Below are positions 1 to 8,400 of a stretch of DNA of 18,653 nt, in pieces (position 1 is the first letter of the stretch; each line of letters opens with the position of its first letter). Below the pieces are notes generated by a model. That model saw only the letters and a list, made by a program, of their open reading frames with translations, was not told the origin of the DNA and did no database searches. The stretch is taken from NCBI GenBank assembly GCA_004335635.1, contig QAXH01006635.1, positions 31,774 to 50,426 of the forward strand, read 5' to 3'. Both the position numbers and the translations under genes were made by a program. Origin of the DNA: Chloromonas sp. AAM2. Taxonomy: Eukaryota > Chlorophyta > Chlorophyceae > Chlamydomonadales > Chlamydomonadaceae.

Positions 1-117
1 GCCTACTTTGCTCTCGTTTCGTGAATTAGACTGCGCAGTGATCTCATTTTTGAAACGAGTGACGGCGACGCCCTTGGGAAGCTGTGCAGAAGCCGTCTCA
101 GGTCCTAAGGCGGTGTC

Positions 118-262
118 AACGATGTGTATGCGAACATGGCTGTGAACAAGGACAAGTTTGACATGAGTGGGTATGCCCCTACCCACCTCATGCATGATCC
201 CAGCAACGCACGGGTGCCGGGCAAGTTCAAGGATGAGACCCATCATCGAGTTTGTGGGGCTT
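118..262 (+). pseudogene. Fragment of protein-primed family B DNA polymerase (Polinton/Maverick or virus-like)
   Basis: Reading from 118, about 41 codons give a peptide with the blocks NDVYANM, KDKFDMSGY, HDPSNARVPGKFKDE. At 239 the match continues in the next (+1) frame as PIIEFVGL. This order (D-x-Y-x-x-M, F-D-x-S-x-Y, H-D/L-Y-D, V-x-G-K-F-K-D-E, E-F-V-G-L) is what I know from the C-terminal part of DNA_pol_B_2-type polymerases. These replicate linear mobile elements (Polintons) and related viruses with a protein primer. A few residues are missing between KDE and PII, and both frames soon meet stops (262-264 in the first), so the copy is dead. Weak traces (YS..., KVKAI near 300-345) may continue the match. 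The upstream polymerase motifs are not seen within the window. Recognition is from memory of the family, not from a search. It could instead come from an integrated algal virus. Confidence 0.68.
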
Positions 263-304
263 GATCAGATATCAGCTACTGGGGCTTGATCAGATATCAG
301 CTAC
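255..304. repeat. Perfect 25-bp tandem duplication
   Basis: The 25-bp unit starting TGGGGCTTGATCAG occurs at 255-279 and again, identical, at 280-304. It lies exactly where the polymerase fragment loses its frame, just after the EFVGL codons, so it is probably a local duplication within the decayed element. Confidence 0.9.
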
Positions 305-1352
305 TGTACTACTCAGCCGTACGAAGTAAAGTCAAAGCAATTAGTCCGTTCATGGCTTTATTATTGTCCACCGTGGGTGGTTTGGCCTTGTGACGGTTGT
401 TGGCATGCTAAGCAGTCAAATGCCGAGTTTTGGTTAGTTGTCCGGGAGGTTGCGAACCATAAAACATGATCGAACAGGAAAAGTTTGCCAGTTCTGGGAC
501 AATTTTGGGACTGGCACTGGAACCTGTGTGTTTGTGGTGCGTGTATTGGGCCGTGTGACAAGAGCCAAAACACAGCAAGACTTGATGTCTGGACTGATGG
601 GCGCCGATGGCAGCCGCCCTGTTACCATGTTGTTGTCCAGCACAGGGCTCACGGCATTGGCAGTAGCTGCAGCTCTGCTAGCAGGCAGGCTGCAGCAGCT
701 GGCGTACAGCATGGAAGCTGCGCAGTCTCTTGTTGGGCAGATTGTCAAGATTGCTGTTCAGACTGGAGCTAGCCTGCTCCTGGTGCGGTTGATTGTTGTC
801 GTAATCAGATACAGTAGGCGGCCCTAGTATGGATCAGATAACGCGTTAACTGCTCAGATGGACCATTTTCTGCACACAACTGACCAGCGACTTTGTTCTG
901 CACTGTGGGCAACTACCTTTTGAGTTTGATTAAGGCCGTTTCATACACGTACAAACTTGACATATACAACGTGAATTTGTCCGAGTTCAGCGACGACAAG
1001 GCTTTGCAGTCAGCAGTACAGGGCGTGTGCAGCAAGCGTAGCGAATGTCAGACGGTGGCTGCTGGGCAGACGGTGGCTGCTGCTGTAGCATTTTTGTTGG
1101 CCGTTCATCCAGCAGCTGGTTTCGGCCACCTTGCGCTGTCACATGCTTGTCTGACGTGACCTCAAATGCTGAGTGCAAGCATCACACGCAAGCATCACAA
1201 TCACCTACGCAAAGCCAGTGCATGGCCTGGAGATGTGATGTTCGTAATTATGCATCATGCGTTGTGTCAGCTATGTGTGCATGTGATACATGGGTCAACT
1301 TGCCCATGTGCCCAGTCATACCACACGCCGCTGACGTGCGTGAGACCAAACC
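305..1352. other. No firm gene; two weak open stretches and decayed repeats
   Basis: Apart from the 21-bp repeat at 483-503 I see no gene I can support here. Two open stretches have somewhat protein-like composition. Codons 594-827 (+) give a hydrophobic peptide ending in LLLVRLIVVVIRYSRRP. Codons from about 941 to 1036 (+) give YKLDIYNVNLSEFSDDKAL, which alternates like beta strands. Neither has a convincing start, splice pair or known motif. At 1050-1085 an 18-bp unit (GACGGTGGCTGCTG...) is duplicated, and at 1177-1201 there are short GCAAGCATCAC repeats. Confidence 0.4.
483..503 (+). repeat. 21-bp dispersed terminal-repeat-like sequence, copy 1
   Basis: Begins GTTTGCCAGTTCTGGGACAA. One of six copies in the window (others at 12124, 14367, 14688, 15447, 17123). 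The similarity to the copy at 14367 extends about 10 bp further (ATT/CTTGGGACT type). An A-rich run precedes it, as for the other copies read in this orientation. It contains the inverted arms CCAG/CTGG. Confidence 0.85.
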
Positions 1353-1496
1353 ATGGCTGTTAGGCTGCGGTCGCAAGCTGCATTTCTGGCTTTGGGCTGC
1401 TGTGGCACGGCAGCGATAGCAGGCAGTTGCTGCTGCACATGGGACTCGGATGAAACCACAGCTAGACGTGAGGTCTTACATCAGCTGGCAAAATAA
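1353..1496 (+). CDS. Possible small ORF, 47 residues, antisense to the RPL39 3' end
   Basis: An ATG in a strong start context (ACCAAACCATGGC) opens 47 codons ending at TAA 1494-1496. The peptide begins MAVRLRSQAAFLALGCC and ends ARREVLHQLAK. It has a basic then hydrophobic N-terminus (about residues 9-25), a cluster of cysteines (CC at 16-17, CCC at 26-28) and an acidic/basic helical end, which could suit a small organelle or membrane protein. I do not recognise it. It is too short for codon statistics, overlaps the likely 3' UTR of the opposite-strand ribosomal protein gene, and could be chance. An additional upstream exon cannot be excluded. Confidence 0.2.
   Translation: MAVRLRSQAAFLALGCCGTAAIAGSCCCTWDSDETTARREVLHQLAK
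1476..1480 (-). terminator. Likely polyadenylation signal TGTAA of the L39 gene
   Basis: On the minus strand TGTAA lies about 112 nt past the L39 stop codon. TGTAA is the usual polyadenylation signal in chlamydomonad algae. Position and orientation fit. No transcript end is known. Confidence 0.5.
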
Positions 1497-1591
1497 AAGG
1501 ACTGCCAGAGCGCATCAGACGCATGCAATCCAGGGCTGACCAAACCCGGACCCCAGCACCCAACAAGCTGCAAGAGGATATGGCTGCTGGT

Positions 1592-2167
1592 CTACAGGCC
1601 CAGCTTGGTGCGGCGCCTGCATTGAGACAAGGAAACAAAACACAATCACGAACAGGGCTGAAGCTGTGTATGGCATGTGCATGGAGTGAATCAGTGCTCG
1701 GGTTGTGCTGCCCATAAAACCTTCGACAGTCCATGCACCACCCCATGCAAGCGCTGCAGCTCACCAGTGGCGACGCTTGGCGTTGTATCGGATCTTGTTG
1801 TCCGTCCGGAAACGAATCCAGTGTCTGCACGGGAGAAAAGCAACGAACAAAAGAGGATCGAATATGGTTGCGCCCAGCACTAAGAGCTAGAGATGTCAAA
1901 GCTTAGCCATGTCTGCGTATACTGTGCAGCGCGAATACACAGAGAAGGTTGCGGGCTGCCTGATGCTGCACATGCATCACTGTTGGCTGTACTGCCGTTC
2001 ACAGCGCCACTCACGGGATGGGCCTGTTTTGCTTGGCCTTCTTGGACAAGATCTTCTTGACCCTGCATTCATCGTGTTCCATAGTGCGTAAGTAAGTTCT
2101 GGCAGAGCTCGCAAGGGCACGTGCAATTCTAAAGCAGCACGCACTTGAAGGTCTTGTTGGAAGGCAT
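1592..2167 (-). CDS. RPL39: 60S ribosomal protein L39 (eL39), complete, four exons
   Basis: Exons on the minus strand: 2167-2145, 2062-2015, 1824-1765 and 1616-1592. Donors are GTGCGT, GTGAGT and GTGAGC, and all acceptors end in GCAG. The joined frame (156 nt) encodes exactly 51 residues plus TAG, the usual length of eL39. It begins [16 protein letters not shown], carries the signature [17 protein letters not shown], then [17 protein letters not shown] at the end. eL39 is a small basic protein of the large ribosomal subunit that lines the peptide exit tunnel. The introns interrupt after codon positions 2, 2 and 2 (AA|G, CC|A, TG|G), and every junction restores the expected residue. The start is the only ATG giving the conserved N-terminus. 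Each exon is so short that an ORF scan misses the gene. I see no damage, so it should be functional. Confidence 0.96.
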
Positions 2168-2208
2168 CTTGGCGAGAGTCCTACCGCGGCACCGTCGGCA
2201 GTGCTGGC

Positions 2209-2220
2209 AGAAAGGGAGAG
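2209..2220 (-). promoter_or_regulatory. Pyrimidine tract upstream of the L39 start
   Basis: Read on the minus strand, CTCTCCCTTTCT lies 42-53 nt before the L39 ATG. Pyrimidine tracts near the transcription start are common in ribosomal protein genes. Whether transcription starts here is not shown by the sequence. Confidence 0.3.
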
Positions 2221-4209
2221 CTTGAGCGTGGGCTCGCCATGCTTGTACAGCCACCGGCACGTGGCGGCCGTTTCACACCGCCCAGCTCAGCTCAGTGTAG
2301 CCGCGTTCGCTAATCCTGCCCACACACAGACCAAGCTCGGTTGATCTGCGTTCTGGGTCCAATTATTCCCTACATGGCATACCGCCTATCTTCTCGTAGT
2401 GCATGGTGGTAATGCCAAGCGTGCACGTCATTCAACACTAGCATTTCAACGAGTACCCGTTCTGGCAAGAGCAGATCAGTCCTGCGTAAGCGTCACATCA
2501 TCAGCGGGAACCAGCAATGCACGTTAAGGCTGCTGCTCAGCTCCAGGTGGGCGGGCAGCATCTCCGTAAGCATACTCAGAAAATCTCAGAAGGCCTGACT
2601 GCGCAGCATGACATGCTGACATATTTTTGAACATGACTGCTTGGCTCTGGGCCAGTGCACAGCCTGCACGGCGTAATCAGTAGCACGAGGGCGTTCTGCT
2701 GCACTGCTATCACGGTCTGTCACAATCTCAATTCATAGGTATGTTGGACCGGCTTGGTACCCTCCCATCTGGCCAACCATGCCCTTTGTTCTTCCTCTTC
2801 GCCCCGGTGGATCTGACAAGCAGTTGATGGCCGTGCTAGTAACGCTGGACACATGGCAGTTGCTTCCTTTCCATCCATCCATCTCCCAGTTCCATGACCA
2901 GTTACAACTCACAAGATCAGGGAGCTACAACACCAGCACGTCGCAGAAAATGGAAGAGATTCTTACCACTTCCAGCAGTCAGTCACCACTGTGGTGGTCA
3001 TGCTTTCTGCATGCCCTCAACAAGTTTGTGCAAATGGATTATTGTTTTCACTCATCATGAACACACCAGCGAGTCTTCCGTCAGGTGTACCGCACCTCCC
3101 GCACAACCCCCCCTCCCTCCGCAGATCACACGTGCAGCAGATGCTCAACACCGTGAGATCAGCTCTGCTTTTCCCAAAATCATCAACGTTGCATGAGATG
3201 CGGTGGATGCCGCATTCCTGCTTTGTTGGTGCAGAAAAACCAGCAGGCTGTGAAGTGCCTGCCCAGTCACTTAGTACACTTCACTTCAGTGTCACGTAGT
3301 ACACTGCGTGGCACGCTACTGCGTGGCACGCTTCAGGAAGTGGAGCGTATGCCAGGCAACCTCCTGTGCATACCTTATTTGATAAAGCACGCACATGCAT
3401 GACGGCGCTTCAAATCTCCACAACTCAACTTGTAGAATCTGTGCAGCACGTAGCAAAACTCACACCCAGTGTCGACGGCACCTGCAAGGAAGTCCAAAGA
3501 TTGAAAGAGTGCCCCGCATGGGCTGATGCTGATGGTGGGCTGCACAAGGACGTCTGTATAAATGGATAGGCTTGTCGCCACTGTACTATAATATCTTTTC
3601 AGACAATATGCCTAACCTTCGGCTGGACTGTTTGTGTTGTTGTACGGTTACGTGTGAGCCCAGCAGGTTACGTGGCGCTTGCAATTGCACGGCCAAGAAC
3701 CTTGACAGCGTGGCGAATATGTGAGCGTTGTGGCGGCCAGTAGGCAACAGCCATGCACGCAGCGGTGCAGGCTGTTCAGGGAACCTGAGCTACTGTTCCG
3801 GCATTGCCACGTCATCGGAGTCTCACGTGCAAGTGACTTTTGCCTCGGACACATCCCACTACGCGACTCACAACCGTTGTCGTTCAAGAGCCTCCATTCT
3901 GTCCTGCAGGCTGCACGTCCCGTGTACAAGGGTTCAGTAGCAAAACCCCATATCATCATTGTCAGGAGCTTTTACATTACCGGGAACCCTGCCTTAGCTG
4001 TCAAGCGAAGCACACGCAACCTTGTTTACAAATCCTGTGCACAGAAAACTTCCACGACGGCTCGCTGGGATGGGTTTAGGTCGGCATGGTCGCAAGGTTG
4101 TAAGCTGCTGCCTTTGTGGACACGAGATGACATGAGCCGTGATGGGCAGCGGGCAGGGGTCGTGGCCAGCCTCTGGACCCAGCCACCAGCCTACGAGCAT
4201 GCGCCACAG
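2221..4209. other. No supported gene between L39 and the EF-hand-like exons
   Basis: I see no recognisable protein on either strand. Weak exon-like pieces are an ATG with ten codons ending CAG|GTGGGC at 2517-2546, and a 28-nt piece at 3125-3152. The latter lies between an excellent pyrimidine-rich acceptor (CCCCCCCTCCCTCCGCAG) and a GTGAGA donor. Read so as to end in phase 0, that piece gives SHVQQMLNT, which could join the exon at 4210, but this is speculative. The long open frame from 3721 is only protein-like in its last 56 codons. Confidence 0.35.
3304..3333. repeat. 15-bp tandem duplication
   Basis: CTGCGTGGCACGCTA at 3304-3318 is followed directly by CTGCGTGGCACGCTT at 3319-3333, one mismatch in 15. 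No function is evident. Confidence 0.85.
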
Positions 4210-4600
4210 GACGCCCGTGCAGCATGCAAACAAGTCTGGGAAAAATTTCTGCTGAGACGCACAGAGGGAGAGCCAACAGTGCACCAGCTCCAGGCAGCGC
4301 TCTGCCTGCCATCAGTTCTGCTGCAGCTGGGCATGACAGAGCAACCCTCTCTGGCTCTCACGCTGACAGCCATGCAGGTGGGCAAGCTCTTAACTTTCTG
4401 AACACTTTTCATTTTCCCCTCTGCAATACATGCATTCCAGGTGCAACAGCCTTGCACAGCAAGTAACAGAGAAGTCGTGACGTAGGACTGCACGACGTCC
4501 TAAACCGGGGCTGCATGCGTCACCCATCATGACCCTGGTTTGCCCGCAGGTGTCTGCATCGCCAGGCAATGCTGACCACCTTACACTAGAACAGTTTCAG
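4210..4600 (+). CDS. Two exons of an EF-hand-like protein, gene incomplete or a fragment
   Basis: Exon 4210-4377 (56 codons; acceptor CCACAG, donor GTGGGC) and exon 4550-4600 (17 codons; acceptor CCCGCAG, donor GTGTGT) are both in phase 0 at each end. The predicted peptide starts DARAACKQVWEKFLLRR, continues through TEGEPTVHQLQAAL and LLQLGMTEQPSLALTL, and ends GNADHLTLEQFQ. The helix-loop-helix spacing and the L-T-L-E-Q-F ending resemble EF-hand pairs. The loops lack the usual aspartates (no D at loop positions 1, 3 and 5), so calcium binding is unlikely. No start exon and no stop-containing last exon could be identified with confidence. LLELKQTQDLT followed by a stop, after an acceptor ending at 4969, is one possibility. 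It may be a live gene whose other exons I cannot see, or a stranded duplicate. Confidence 0.4.
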
Positions 4601-5474
4601 GTGTGTTTTGTGGGCTGACGCCTAGGCGGCCACCTGGTAATGGTTAAGTGGGATCAGCATCACTCATTCAGATGGACGGTTCACATGCCTATATACCTTC
4701 ATTCATATCTTTCATCGTGTTTCATCTTCCTCTATATCATCTGAAACACGACAGAAGCACGTGGCCCCTGTTCATTCAATTTACAACACAGGGCCAGGCA
4801 CGAGGCCTTGTTACAATCAATTTCCAACACGAGACTAAACACGAGGAATCAATTTCAGCCGCAGCTTTCTGTTCCGGGTTTTGGGATGGAAAAGACTTTC
4901 GACTGCTGCAGTGAAGCCTTGCGAGTTGGAATTTCAGCCATGGTAGCGCACTTGATTGAAGCAGACAGTTGCTGGAACTGAAGCAAACACAAGACCTAAC
5001 ATGAGGCCGGCCGGCATTTGATTTTCGAACACGAGATCTAACGCGAGGCCGCCTAACATTTGAGTTTTGAACTTGAATATGTACACGAGGGCCCCGAGGT
5101 GAATCAATTAGCTGGTGTTGGTGTAGAGGAAGTAAGGTATGCCAATGTCGGTGGGTTCAGTACCACTCAAAACGGCCTCTTCATAGCTGACGGGTTATGT
5201 TGAAGGTAACGTAAAAGCAGTGACATGTCCATGACGACGGTTCTAAGATGCAGGTCCAAGCTAACATATGCAGACACTGTACAACACCATGCATGTAGTT
5301 GCGATTGCACCACCAATGACAGTAGCGTTCCGCTGTTACATTGGCTGGCGAGCTGGGCAGCATAGCACTAACTGCCTGGCTGTTGTGCCTTTGGTGTTTC
5401 CTAACCAAACGAACACAGGAACCCGATCAACCAGCAGTCCAACGTGATGGAGAGATGCACATATCAGGCAAATC
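4601..5474. other. Non-coding stretch upstream of the seven-exon gene
   Basis: AT-richer sequence with degenerate repeats built on AACACGAG...TAACxxGAGGCC (best pair at 4987-5070, weaker traces at about 4780-4860). No ORF here looks like protein. The last few hundred bases should contain the promoter and 5' UTR of the gene starting at 5475. I see no clear TATA box in a decisive position. Confidence 0.5.
4987..5070. repeat. 42-bp unit in two diverged tandem copies
   Basis: Units 4987-5028 and 5029-5070 are both 42 bp and share the frame ACAC(A/G)AGA(C/T)CTAAC, then GAGGCCG and CATTTGA(T/G)TTT. Shorter, more decayed matches precede them near 4780-4860, so this is the remnant of a minisatellite. 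Confidence 0.75.
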
Positions 5475-8400
5475 ATGCCTCGTCTGCAGGATGCTGTGCT
5501 GAGCTTGTTGACCGAGCTCCAAGAACAGCGCAGGCGGTGCCACACGTACCGGTGCTGGGCTATGCGGCTGGTGCTGGTGCTGGTGCTGCTGGGCCTGGTG
5601 GCAGTGCTTGTGCCGTTTCGAGCGGCAGGCTTTGGTGCGTGTTTGGCAGGCTTGGGGCGTGTGGGTGATTGTCAGCTACCGGTGGTTTCCAGAGGAAGGA
5701 GGCAGTCCTTTCAGCTCTTTGGTTTTGCCGAATGATTACGTGCATGCGATGCGCTGCGGTGGGTTCAGCATTAATGCGATTGCGTCGTAGGATTGTGTCA
5801 CAGATGACGGTGCATAACATGAGCGCACTACTGATCACATCGCAAGGCAAGTTATGCCGGGTCCATTGGCCAAGTGTGGCCACGCTGCAGTCTGTGTTGC
5901 TTGTATTTTTTCCAAACACACCATGCACGTGCACATGCATGCATGCGTGTGCAGTGCTGCTGCCTGCCCTTGTGCTTGGGCCGGTGGCTGGCATCCTGGT
6001 GGTGTTAGAGATGGATGAGGTAGCAAAGCTGAACATGCAGTGGAGGAAACCGCTGAAGATGACCCTGGATGCGGAGTTTTCAAAAGCAGCAGATGAGCCT
6101 CAGGGAATGCGGAGTGCATTGTCAGTCAAGGGCTCCAGCAGTCAGAAGGCACAGCTTGCAGCAGCCAGTCAGGTGGGTGCTGCATCAAGGGGCTATGCCT
6201 GTTTGCGACAACAACGGACACCCTAGCAATTGAAAGGGAACAGGATTAAAAAGATGTCTTATTCTACATGTGTTCACCTGCTTGCAGACGTTCCTTGTAT
6301 TCCTTGCTCGTCCTTGATGTACGATCAACAGCACAGCGAGTCGGCTTGTTGTGCTTTCTACTCAGAGCATTCCTCCCTTCTTTTCTGTCCAGGTGCTGGA
6401 GCTGCTCGCGCGTCCGGCTGAGGAGCTGTGCGAGAGCGATGTGGCGCCGCTGTATGCAACACTCACTGGCGAGGAATTATACAGCGCGGTGAGTGGCCAG
6501 GCAGGGGGACCTGTGACTGTGAAGGGGCGGGTCATGGTCAGCGGCAGACACTCCACTGCTGTAAAGGCTTTCAGGCAGGCTATAGACATCATTTGGTACT
6601 TATTTCTGGCCCTGGGCTGTGCAAACACTGCTACTCACACATGCTTGGGCTACGGTCTATCTGAACGGGCTTGACCTGCCCACTGAACGTTCCTGGGGGT
6701 TCAGAGTTGTCTCTTGCCTGCTAGCAGATCGGCGGTTGGCTTAACCTGTTGCCTGACAACTGCCACTGCAGGCAAACGAGTCAGACGATGAAAAGAACAG
6801 CGACCCAGCCGTGCCACCTTCACAGGTGGGTTTTTGTAACCAGTTGGCAGTCTGGCGTGGTACAGGACGGCAACTCACCAACCTGCCTGTGTGGTGACAT
6901 AGCTGGCTGATATCGCCGCACCAGGACCTATTAGCTGTAGAATGACGACGGCTCATTTCGTTGGTGGTGCCTGCCTCTCAACAAAGGACTCTCTTCTGTG
7001 TAGCAACAGGCAGTGGTTGGGCTGCAGACCAATTTGATCATCTCCCACACCATGCCTGCAATCGTAGTCACAATTGTATTTCTTGCCGCTACCACGTTTT
7101 ATCTTGCAGGTCGGCGCAGCTGCCAAGGCAGGAGACGATGGCAAGGGCATGCAGCCTCAGTCAGCGCAACCTGGGCCAAGGAAGTGGTCAACAGAGGTGT
7201 GTACATCCGTGCATCGGCCCGTCTTTGCGAGGCTTGTTACAAGCAAGCATGCATCACTGTTGAATGCCATCAATCAGAAGGTTGCGGCACAGCAAGAGCG
7301 CCTTAGCAGTTGCATGGGTCACATTCCTACCAGCAATGTCATGTGTTTTCTTCATGTACTAGCCTGTTCTACCATTCCCTCAACACCAGCAGGCAAACAG
7401 ATGTGTCAAATCATCATATGCCCATGCTGTTTCTTGCGCGTGCAGCTTGTACTGGCACACAACAACAGATCAGGCTGCGCCAGCTGCTGCAGCCAGGGCA
7501 CCAGCGGCAGGGCCTCCCAGGCCAGCAGAATGAGCAATGCCAGCTCGGGCATCGACCATGCCTCACCATTCTACACCCAGTACCAATCAGGCCCCCTCAG
7601 TAGCATCAACTCAAGCATGTGTCCACCCTGGCAGTTACCGTTTTCCAATTCCTCCATGTCAACCACCAACAGCGACTGTCCGCCTTGGCTAAAGCCGCTC
7701 GCTGGCGCCGCCTCTGCCACTCCGCAAACGAGCGACTGTCCACCCTGGCTCACGCCGCTGCCTAGCGCGGCTTCCACTTCCACCATTCCGCACACAAACG
7801 AGTGCCCGCCCTGGCTCGCTCCACTGCCACACAGCCCCAGTGCCACCCACACCGGCACATGCCCCACGCCACCTACTTCCCCCGGCTCCGCCGCCTTGCC
7901 CACCATCAACTCGGTTCTGCTTGCCCCACACCAGCAGACCCGCAGTGGTGCGGCCACCCCGTCACGCTTTTCCCCCTTTGCCGGGCTGAGCAGGCTTGGT
8001 TCATCCCTCTCAGCCGCGGGCAGCTCTCGCCATCAGGCGGCTGATTCGCACCGATTGGGCAAGCGGGCTAAGAAGGCTGCAGAGAAGGCGAAGCATGCAG
8101 CGGCTGAGGAGGCTCAGCGGCAACTGGGTTGGCGCATTGGTGGCGTGGTTGGGGATCTGAAGAGTGGCAAGGTCTTGGAACGACCTGGAGTGCCGGGTGA
8201 GTAGGTGGTCACACCTGAGTGCATAGCTGTGGTGTGGTGCTGGAGTACTGAAAGCAATTCCCGTCAACTGCAGATGCCTGCTGTGCCAGTTGCAAGTGCG
8301 TGCTTACAGCTTCCGACTGGGACAGCTCTCGACACAGTGTGGCCTAAGAACCGTGTAAACTAGTGATGTTTGCAAGCCACCAGTGAACTGTCGCAGCTGA

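Noticed and set aside
3721..4401. A single 226-codon open frame as one CDS
   Set aside because: Only the last 56 codons before a CAG|GTGGGC donor look like protein. The earlier part has no domain, and the frame runs past the donor into intron sequence.
7074..8204. A 376-codon open frame as an unspliced gene
   Set aside because: It contains a GTGTGT...GCGTGCAG intron at 7197-7445 and ends just past the GTGAGT donor at 8197. Neighbouring exons match its phase, so it is parts of two exons of the larger gene.
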